Positions 58,180 through 64,000 of a stretch of DNA of 64,000 nt are shown piece by piece. Position numbers and translations under genes: made by a program. Origin of the DNA: Micrococcus porci (lineage in GTDB: Bacteria; Actinomycetota; Actinomycetes; Actinomycetales; Micrococcaceae); NCBI RefSeq assembly GCF_020097155.1, contig NZ_CP083691.1, positions 806,001-870,000 of the forward strand, written 5' to 3'. The notes beneath the pieces are model-generated. The model was not told the origin of the DNA. It did not search any database and saw nothing but the letters and a program-made list of their open reading frames with translations. Position 1 is the stretch's first letter. Every line of letters begins with the position of its first letter.

Positions 58180-59246
58180 GCGGACGCCGTCTCCGGGTCC
58201 TGCACTACGCGCACCAGCACGGCTCGGGGCACGTGCGGCACGCGGCCACGCTGATCCGTGCGGACGTGGCCGACGTGACCGTGGCGACCGCCCACCCGGA
58301 CGCCGCCCGGCTGCTGCCGACGGGCACGCGGATCGTCCCGCTGCCCACGGACATCGTGCCGGGGCACGGCCAGCCGGAGGGCTCGCCCCTGCACCACACG
58401 CCCGTCGGCCCGGCCATCCAGGCCCGGTTCGATGCGCTCCACGACGCCGCGCGCGCGGTGCGCCCGGACGTGTGCGTCGTCGACGTGTCCGCGGAGGCGG
58501 CGCTGTTCCTGCGCCTGGCCGGGTACCCGGTGGTGCACCGGCGCATGCACGGGGACCGCACGGACCCGGCGCACCGGCTCGTCTACGCCGAGGCGGACGC
58601 CCTGTTCGCGCACTACGGCGAGGTCCTGGAGGACCCCGCCTGGCAGGCCGAGTTCGGCGCCAGGACCGCCCACCTGGGCGTGCCCGACGCCGACGGCCGC
58701 CTCGGGCGCACCGCCGCGCCCGCCCGGGCGGGGGAGGCCCCCCGCGTCGTCGCGGTGACGGGCACCGGCGGCGGCGGGGTGGCGGCCCGGGACATCGCCC
58801 GCGCGGCCCGGTCCACACCGGGGGCGCGCTGGCACGTGATCGGCCCGGTGCGGGACGCCGGGGGCGCCGACCTGCCGGAGAACCTGGAGCTGCAGGGCTG
58901 GGTGGAGGACGTCCCCGCGGCCCTCGCGGCGGCGGACGTCGTGGTGGTCTCGGCCGGGCACAACGCCGCCGTGGACGCCGCCCACTCCGGCCGGCCCGTG
59001 GTCCTGGCCCCCGAGGAGCGGCCGTTCGCCGAGCAGCGCCGGTTCGCCGAGGCCGTCGAGCGGGCCGCGGGCGTGCCCTGGCGGGCCTGGGAGGACCCGG
59101 AGGCGGACTGGGCGGGCGCCGTGGCCCGCGCCCTGGGCGACCCGGCCGCGGCGGACCGCCTGGCCGCCGCCCTGCTGCGGCCCCCGGCCGAGCACGCCGC
59201 CGGCTGGGGTGCGCTGTTGGAGCGCGCCGCCGCGTCCGCTCAGTAG
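58176..59246 (+). CDS. GT28/MurG-like glycosyltransferase
   Basis: The 356-residue protein begins RRLRVLHYAHQHGSGHVRHA, the GHxxR turn of MurG-like proteins. It ends with a donor domain containing VVAVTGTGGGGVAARDIA, LQGWVEDVPAALAAADVVVVSAGHNAAVDAA, typical of GT28 enzymes (the GG-x-N/T... region). GTG 58176 overlaps the GT4 stop. It ends 7 bp inside the convergent next gene. Its product is probably soluble or membrane-surface bound. Confidence 0.72.
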   Translation: MSGRRLRVLHYAHQHGSGHVRHAATLIRADVADVTVATAHPDAARLLPTGTRIVPLPTDIVPGHGQPEGSPLHHTPVGPAIQARFDALHDAARAVRPDVCVVDVSAEAALFLRLAGYPVVHRRMHGDRTDPAHRLVYAEADALFAHYGEVLEDPAWQAEFGARTAHLGVPDADGRLGRTAAPARAGEAPRVVAVTGTGGGGVAARDIARAARSTPGARWHVIGPVRDAGGADLPENLELQGWVEDVPAALAAADVVVVSAGHNAAVDAAHSGRPVVLAPEERPFAEQRRFAEAVERAAGVPWRAWEDPEADWAGAVARALGDPAAADRLAAALLRPPAEHAAGWGALLERAAASAQ

Positions 59247-61210
59247 GCGGCGTCGTCCACGCGGGCGGCGGCCACGTCGTCCGGGGTGGGCTCCCGGACG
59301 AGCTCGAGCAGGTCCCCGTCCGGGTCCCAGCGGATCAGCCCGCGCTCGGCGAACGCGGCCAGCCAGCCGCCCATCGGCCACGTCCCGTGCAGCGTCCGGA
59401 ACCGGCGGGCGTTCACCACGATGTCCGCGACGTGGTGCAGCGGGGGCCGGTGCACGCCGTGGTGCTGGTGGAACGCCTCGGCCGGGCTGATGCGCAGGGT
59501 CAGGCCGGCGTCGCGGGCGCGGAAGGCCAGGTCCGTGTCCTCGGCCCCGTAGCCGGCGAACCCCTCGTCGAATCCGTCGATCCGCGCCAGGTCCGCGGCG
59601 CCGATCGCCATGACCAGCGTCCACACGAGCGCCCACTCCTCGGAGGGGCCCGGGCGGAGGTGCGTGCGCGCCCGGTGGGGCACGGCGTGGCGGCGCAGGT
59701 CGCCGTCGGTGGGGGCGGCGTCGGCGTCCACGCCCTCGGCCGCGAGCGCCGCCGTCCAGTCCGGGGCGAGGTAGCGGGGGGCGCCCATCACGAGCGAGCC
59801 GGGGTGGGCGGCGACCTCGGCGGCGAGCACGCCCACGGTGTCCGCGGCGGGGATGCAGTCCACGTCGAGGAACACCAGGACCTCGCCGGTGGCCAGCTCG
59901 GCGGCGCGGTTGCGGGCCGTGGCCAAGGGCAGACCGTGGTCGGCGGCCACGTGGCCCACGGTGACGGGCAGGTCGGTGGCGGGGACGGCCCCGTCGGGCT
60001 GGCCCATGAAGACGACCACCACCTGGTCGGGACGGCGGTGGGAGCGCTCCAGCCCGGCGAGGACGCGGGCCAGGTGGGCGTCGCGGTGGCCGGTGATCAC
60101 GAGCACGGACACCGTGGCGGCCGTCCCACGGCGGACGGCCAGGGCCTGCCGGTACACGGCGACGTGCGCGGCGGCCACGCGGCGGCGCTGGGCGGCGCGG
60201 GCCGCGGGGGCGGCGGCCCGGGCGTCGGGGGCGGCCGTCAGGAGGGCGGCGAGGGCGTCGGCGAGCGAGGCGGGGTCGTCGGGGTCGAAGGCCGCGAGCA
60301 GTTCCGGGGTGGTCCAGGCGCGGGCCTGGTCCGCGATGTGCCCCACCTCCGCCACGGCCACGGGCACGCCGAGGTCCCGGCACATCTCCACCCAGCCGGA
60401 GTGGGTGCCGACCCGGTAGGGCAGCACGGAGACGTCGGCGTCGCGCAGCGCGGCGTGCAGCTCGGCGTCGTCCAGGCGGGCGTGGCGCCAGAGTGCGAAT
60501 CCGTGCGCCTCGGCCCCGGCCTCCAGCTCGGCCAGGGCGGCCTCGTCCCGCACCCCGTCCTGGACGTCCACCGTCACCTCGACGGCGAGCCCCCGGGCCG
60601 CCAGCGCGTCCCGGGCGGCGGCGAGCACGGGCAGCAGTCCCACGGGGTCCACCTGCGCGCGCAGGTCCTTGGCGTGCATCAGCAGCCGGGCCGGGCGGTC
60701 GACGCCGGGCCGCTCGCCGTCCGCGGCGCCGTCGTCGGGGAGCGCGTCCAGCGGGACCACGTGCGGGTGGGGGAGCACCAGCGGAGCCCGGCCGGACGCG
60801 GCCTCCACGGCCGCGGCGGCCCCGGGGGTGAGCGTGATGACGGCGTCCGCGGCGTCCAGGAGCACGCGCAGGCGCGCGCGATGCGGGTCCTGGTCCTGCA
60901 GGTGGGGGTTCTGCAGGTCGTGCACGGTGACGACGACCGCCCCGCCGTGCGCGTGTTGGGCGTCGAGGGCGGCGCGCAGCTGCTCCGGGGTGAAGTGCTC
61001 GAACCCGAAGTGCACGTGCAGCACGTCCGGACGGTGCTCGGCGATCCATGCCGGGTCCAGGGCCCGCGGCGGCCACCACACTCCCTCGGCGGCGCCCGGC
61101 ACGGGCGGGTCCGGCCAGAACTCCACGTCCGGGGCCGCGGCGCCGTCCAGGGGACGCACCGACCGCGCATAGGGGTGGCCGGCGGGGACGTGCTGGACGG
61201 TCAGGCTCAC
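59240..61210 (-). CDS. Two-domain glycosyltransferase (GT4-like plus GT2-like)
   Basis: The 656-residue protein joins a GT-B domain (residues about 1-340) and a GT-A domain. The first has VLHVHFGFEHFTPEQL, DAVITLTPGAAAAVEAASGR and VSVLPYRVGTHSGWVEMCRDLGV (start of the donor site). The second, about residues 350-600, has VSVLVITGHRDAHLARVLAGL, the metal motif VFLDVDCIPA (DxD) and GFDEGFAGYGAEDTDLAFRARDAG. Fused transferases often add two sugars in turn. It is on the opposite strand to its neighbours. The start GTG 61210 follows AGAGGAC. Confidence 0.8.
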   Translation of the reverse strand: MSLTVQHVPAGHPYARSVRPLDGAAAPDVEFWPDPPVPGAAEGVWWPPRALDPAWIAEHRPDVLHVHFGFEHFTPEQLRAALDAQHAHGGAVVVTVHDLQNPHLQDQDPHRARLRVLLDAADAVITLTPGAAAAVEAASGRAPLVLPHPHVVPLDALPDDGAADGERPGVDRPARLLMHAKDLRAQVDPVGLLPVLAAARDALAARGLAVEVTVDVQDGVRDEAALAELEAGAEAHGFALWRHARLDDAELHAALRDADVSVLPYRVGTHSGWVEMCRDLGVPVAVAEVGHIADQARAWTTPELLAAFDPDDPASLADALAALLTAAPDARAAAPAARAAQRRRVAAAHVAVYRQALAVRRGTAATVSVLVITGHRDAHLARVLAGLERSHRRPDQVVVVFMGQPDGAVPATDLPVTVGHVAADHGLPLATARNRAAELATGEVLVFLDVDCIPAADTVGVLAAEVAAHPGSLVMGAPRYLAPDWTAALAAEGVDADAAPTDGDLRRHAVPHRARTHLRPGPSEEWALVWTLVMAIGAADLARIDGFDEGFAGYGAEDTDLAFRARDAGLTLRISPAEAFHQHHGVHRPPLHHVADIVVNARRFRTLHGTWPMGGWLAAFAERGLIRWDPDGDLLELVREPTPDDVAAARVDDAAY

Positions 61211-61350
61211 GGGGGTCCTCTCGGGGCGCGCGGGGGTGCGGGTTCGACACACGCCGCACCCTGGATCGGTCTAGGCTGACAGGGAACGACGCGCGGCACG
61301 AGGGCCCGTCGTCGAGGGATCTGACGGGACCAGGAAAGGACGCGGCGAGG

Positions 61351-62451
61351 ATGACCTCTCACGCGCAGGGGCGGGTGCTGTATCTGAGCGTCGGGTCCCG
61401 GGGCCACGGCGTGGTGCACCACGGGCTGCTCACGGCCGAGGAGCTGGCGCAGGTGGGCCTGGACGTGGAGTCGCTCCACACGGAGGACGCCACCGGCTTC
61501 GTGGGGCTGGCCCCCGTGCTCGCGCGTGCCCGGGAGGCGCGCCGGGCCGTGCACGTGGACGTCACGGACAGCCTGTTCGGCCCGTCCCCGGCCGCCGCGG
61601 CGGACACCCTCTCCCGGATCCTCCCCGACGGCGCGACCGTCACCCTGCACGACGTCCCCCAGCCCGCCGAGGGCGAGGCCCGGTTCCTGGAGCGCGCCGA
61701 GGCCTACGTGCGGATCGCGCAGGCGGCGGCCGGCGTCGTCGTCTCCTCGGAGCACGAACGGGCGCTGCTGCACGCGATCGTGGACGTGGACGCACACGTG
61801 GTGCCGCTGCCCGTGGAGGACCGCCGCGCCGCCCGGGAGGCGGTCCGGCTGCCGGAGGCCCTCGAGGGCCTGGACCGTGACGTGGTGATCTTCGGCCACC
61901 TGTATCCGGGCAAGGGCCACGCGGAGGCCATCGACGCGCTCGCCGAGCTCGACCGCCAGTGGGGACCGTCCCCGCACCGGCCCCGCCGGGTGACGGCGCT
62001 GGGGGCCGTGGCCGCCCGGCACGAATTCCTCGTGGACGAGCTCACCGCCCGCGCGGAGGTGTCCGGGCTCCAGTTCCGCGTCACCGGGTTCGTGCCCGAC
62101 GAGGTGCTCGACCCCGCCCTGCGCGCCGCGGCCGTCCCCCTGGCCGCGCACCACAACGTCTCCGCGTCCGGCTCGCTGGCCTCGTGGATGTCCGTGGGGC
62201 GCCGGCCGATCGTCCCGGCCGGCCGGTACACGCAGGAGATGGCGCGGCTGCGCCCCGGCACCCTGCGGATCGTGCAGGTGGGCACCTCCGGCCCGGAGTA
62301 CGCGCTGGCCGAGGCCGTCGCGGAGGCCGTGGAGGAGCCCTCCCGCACCTGGCAGGCCCGGGGCACGTCCCTGGCACCGGGCCCGCGGGCCTGCGCCCGG
62401 ATGCTCGCGGCGGCCCTCGCCGATGTCCACGGGTGGGCCTGGCCGCGATGA
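61351..62451 (+). CDS. Glycosyltransferase, GT-B type
   Basis: The 366-residue protein has an N-terminal LYLSVGSRGHGVVHHGLLTAEEL... turn, TVTLHDVPQPAEGEARFLERA, and VVIFGHLYPGKGHAEAIDALAEL. A donor half follows, with RVTGFVPDEVLDPALRAAAVPLAAHHNVSASGSLASWMSVG... (the S-x-S/E region). The pattern is GT4-like but the E-x7-E motif is degenerate (NVSASGSLASW). The ATG has GGCGAGG upstream; the stop overlaps the next gene by ATGA. Confidence 0.7.
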   Translation: MTSHAQGRVLYLSVGSRGHGVVHHGLLTAEELAQVGLDVESLHTEDATGFVGLAPVLARAREARRAVHVDVTDSLFGPSPAAAADTLSRILPDGATVTLHDVPQPAEGEARFLERAEAYVRIAQAAAGVVVSSEHERALLHAIVDVDAHVVPLPVEDRRAAREAVRLPEALEGLDRDVVIFGHLYPGKGHAEAIDALAELDRQWGPSPHRPRRVTALGAVAARHEFLVDELTARAEVSGLQFRVTGFVPDEVLDPALRAAAVPLAAHHNVSASGSLASWMSVGRRPIVPAGRYTQEMARLRPGTLRIVQVGTSGPEYALAEAVAEAVEEPSRTWQARGTSLAPGPRACARMLAAALADVHGWAWPR

Positions 62452-63881
62452 CCGCGCCCGTGGCCGGCCGGGAGGCCGCCGCCGAGACCGCCGGGCCGGA
62501 GGCGTCCGTGCCCGAGGTCTCCGTGGTGGTGCCCCACTACCGGGCGCCCGCGGACCTGGAGCGGGTCGTGGCCGCCCTCGCCGCCCAGGACCACCCCGCC
62601 TCCCGCCTGCAGCTGGTGGTGGCCGACGACGGCTCCCCGGAGCCGCCGGTGCTCCCGGCCGGGCTGCCGTTCGAGGCCGTGGTGGTGGCCCAGGAGGACC
62701 ACGGGTTCCGGGCCTCGGCGGCCCGCGCCCTGGGGGCGTCGGCCGCGGAGGGGCGGATCCTCGCGTTCCTCGACGGCGACATGCTCCCCGAGCCCGGCTA
62801 CCTCACGGCCGCCTGCGCCGCGCCCGCGGCGAGCGTGGACGCCGTGGTGGTGGGCCGGCGTCGTCACCTGGACCCCGCCCTGCTCGAGTCCGGCTGGCGG
62901 CCCGGGGAGCCCGTGCCCGAGGCGGCGCGGCTGCCGGAGCCGGCCTGGCTGGCGGAGGCGTACCAGCGCAGCGGGGACCTCGCGGCGGCGGACTCCACGT
63001 CCTACCGGTACGTGATCTCCGCGGTGCTCACCGTGGCCCGGGAGGTCTACGCGGACGCCGGCGGGTTCGACCCGGCGTTCGTCGGCTACGGCGGCGAGGA
63101 CTGGGAGCTGGCCCACCGGCTCTGGCGCGTGGGCGGGGCGTTCCGGCACCAGCCGGCCGCCGTCGCCTGGCAGGCCGGCGAGGACTTCGGTGGCCGGGGC
63201 GACGCCGCGGAGCGCACCGCCGTGAAGCAGCGGGAGGCTCTGCGCCTGGCCGCCCGCATCACCGCGACGACGGCCCGCGGCCACGGCCTGTCCCTGCCCG
63301 GCCCGCTGCGTGTGGGCGCGCGCGTGCGCGCCGAGGCGTCCGGGGACGCGGCCGCCGTCGTCGGGGTGGACGCGCTGCTGGCGGCCGCCCCGGGGGCGCG
63401 GGTCGGTGTGACCGGGCTGGGTTCCGGCGCGGCGCGGGCCGCCCTGGCCGACCCGCGGGTCTGGATCATGGACGGCGGGGGGGAGGCCGCGCGCGCGGAC
63501 CTGCCGCCCGCACCGGCCCGCGGGGACCTGGGGGCGGTGCGCGGGATCCCGGACTGGTCCTGCGACGTCCGCACGCCGCTGCGTCCCGCCGCCCCCGGCG
63601 CCCGCCCCGACGCCGCCCGCGCCGCCGACTGGCTGCTGCGCCTGGAGCGCGCCGGCGTGGAGCGCGTGGAGGTGCTCGGCGAGCCGCAGGCGGCAGAGGA
63701 GCCGGGCGAGGCCGGCCGCGGCGAGCGGCCCGTGCTGGCCGTGCTGACCTGCTCGCGGGCCCTGTGGCGGTCCCGCCGCGGGGGCGACTCCCGCGTGTGG
63801 CGGGTGCCGGCCGCGCGGCTGGGCTGGGCACCGGTCGCCCGCGACGTGGACCTGGAGGCCTGGTGGGGAGGATGGGGATGA
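62448..63881 (+). CDS. Family 2 glycosyltransferase
   Basis: The 477-residue protein has a GT-A fold: EVSVVVPHYRAPADLERVVAAL, VVADDGSPEPP, AFLDGDMLPEPGYL (DxD) and the acceptor block GFDPAFVGYGGEDWELAHRLWRVGG. These match galactofuranosyl/GalNAc transferase-like GT2 (GT27-C type) proteins. The last 200 residues are a separate Ala-rich region (VGVDALLAAAPGARVGVTGLGSG... and DWSCDVRTPL), with no recognised motif. It overlaps both neighbours by ATGA. Confidence 0.8.
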   Translation: MTAPVAGREAAAETAGPEASVPEVSVVVPHYRAPADLERVVAALAAQDHPASRLQLVVADDGSPEPPVLPAGLPFEAVVVAQEDHGFRASAARALGASAAEGRILAFLDGDMLPEPGYLTAACAAPAASVDAVVVGRRRHLDPALLESGWRPGEPVPEAARLPEPAWLAEAYQRSGDLAAADSTSYRYVISAVLTVAREVYADAGGFDPAFVGYGGEDWELAHRLWRVGGAFRHQPAAVAWQAGEDFGGRGDAAERTAVKQREALRLAARITATTARGHGLSLPGPLRVGARVRAEASGDAAAVVGVDALLAAAPGARVGVTGLGSGAARAALADPRVWIMDGGGEAARADLPPAPARGDLGAVRGIPDWSCDVRTPLRPAAPGARPDAARAADWLLRLERAGVERVEVLGEPQAAEEPGEAGRGERPVLAVLTCSRALWRSRRGGDSRVWRVPAARLGWAPVARDVDLEAWWGGWG

Positions 63882-64000
63882 GCGAGGAGACGCCCATGGA
63901 CGATCAGACGAGGACGGCCGGCGCGGAGCCGGGCGACGAGGGCGTGCAGGTGCGCGGGGCGGCCGAGCGGGCGCCGTCGTCGGACCTGCCCGCGGACGAG
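63878..64000 (+). CDS. Partial gene running off the right edge
   Basis: ATG 63878 overlaps the preceding stop (ATGA) and the frame stays open to the window end (41 codons). The start MSEETPMDDQTRTAGAEPGD is acidic and disordered. The frame, coupling and composition support a real gene of the same operon; the product cannot be told. Confidence 0.6.
   Translation, partial: MSEETPMDDQTRTAGAEPGDEGVQVRGAAERAPSSDLPADE

Noticed and set aside
58107..61259. 1050-residue minus-strand frame
   Set aside because: It overlaps three glycosyltransferase genes in the wrong frame and is almost only Arg, Ala, Gly and Pro.
1..64000. CRISPR array or prophage
   Set aside because: No series of regularly spaced repeats with unique spacers, and no phage structural or integrase gene was seen.

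Overview
The window is very GC-rich DNA from an actinobacterium. Codon third positions are almost all G or C, genes often overlap by ATGA or GTGA, and gene content fits the Micrococcaceae, most likely Micrococcus. This placement is inferred from gene content and style, not from a marker gene. No ring-cleaving protocatechuate dioxygenase, rRNA operon, CRISPR array or intact insertion sequence is visible. There is one tRNA, tRNA-Ala(CGC).

Region 1 (1-7.3 kb): the 3' part of an alpha/beta-hydrolase gene, a 3-hydroxybenzoate 4-monooxygenase-like gene (mobA-like) with a divergent IclR regulator, a HisC-type aminotransferase, and a decayed protocatechuate locus. The decayed part holds a broken IclR gene and a pcaB lacking its N-terminal half. 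Intact pcaD and pcaC follow. Region 2 (7.3-11.8 kb): feoA-feoB-nfu iron uptake operon behind a DtxR/IdeR-like box, then a flavin monooxygenase of the trimethylamine-monooxygenase type. Region 3 (11.8-13.0 kb): a visibly less GC-rich patch with hypothetical genes, one frameshifted. Region 4 (13.0-16.8 kb): IclR regulator, then pcaF-pcaI-pcaJ, the lower beta-ketoadipate pathway. Region 5 (16.9-21.8 kb): a two-permease plus one-ATPase exporter behind a broken small peptide gene, then a Rieske ferredoxin and its reductase. Region 6 (21.8-24.6 kb): selO and an AbiEi/endonuclease-like gene.

Region 7 (24.7-34.1 kb): a homoprotocatechuate meta-cleavage cluster. Its genes are hpaI, hpaH, hpaD, hpaE, a GntR regulator and an hpaG-like gene fused to an RraA-like domain. 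Three matching operator palindromes precede three of its transcription units. Inside the cluster lie a luciferase-like flavoprotein and an F420-reductase-like gene with an exact 261-bp in-frame tandem duplication. Region 8 (34-39.7 kb): lipoprotein, citrate-lyase-beta-like aldolase, pdxS-pdxT, alanine dehydrogenase and a DUF456 protein. Region 9 (39.7-45.5 kb): lactate regulon with an LldR-like regulator, lctP and lutABC, around three TGGTCnGACCA operators. Region 10 (45.5-47.5 kb): DUF2871 protein, a gutted sodium/solute symporter, a scar of the pdxS/pdxT junction, and a second, divergent pdxT. Region 11 (47.5-52.4 kb): glyoxylate shunt (aceB, aceA) with a divergent RamB-like regulator. Region 12 (52.5-56.8 kb): second DUF456 protein, kup, an APH(6)-like kinase and a VanZ-like protein. 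Region 13 (56.8-64 kb): tRNA-Ala and five glycosyltransferase genes, with a further gene running off the right edge.

The main theme is catabolism of aromatic acids, lactate and two-carbon units, all feeding acetyl-CoA, succinyl-CoA, succinate or pyruvate into central metabolism. A second theme is genome wear: at least five genes or loci show deletion, frameshift, duplication or rearrangement. A third is promoter style: at least 13 genes start 6-8 nt after a TANNNT-like hexamer, suggesting leaderless mRNAs.
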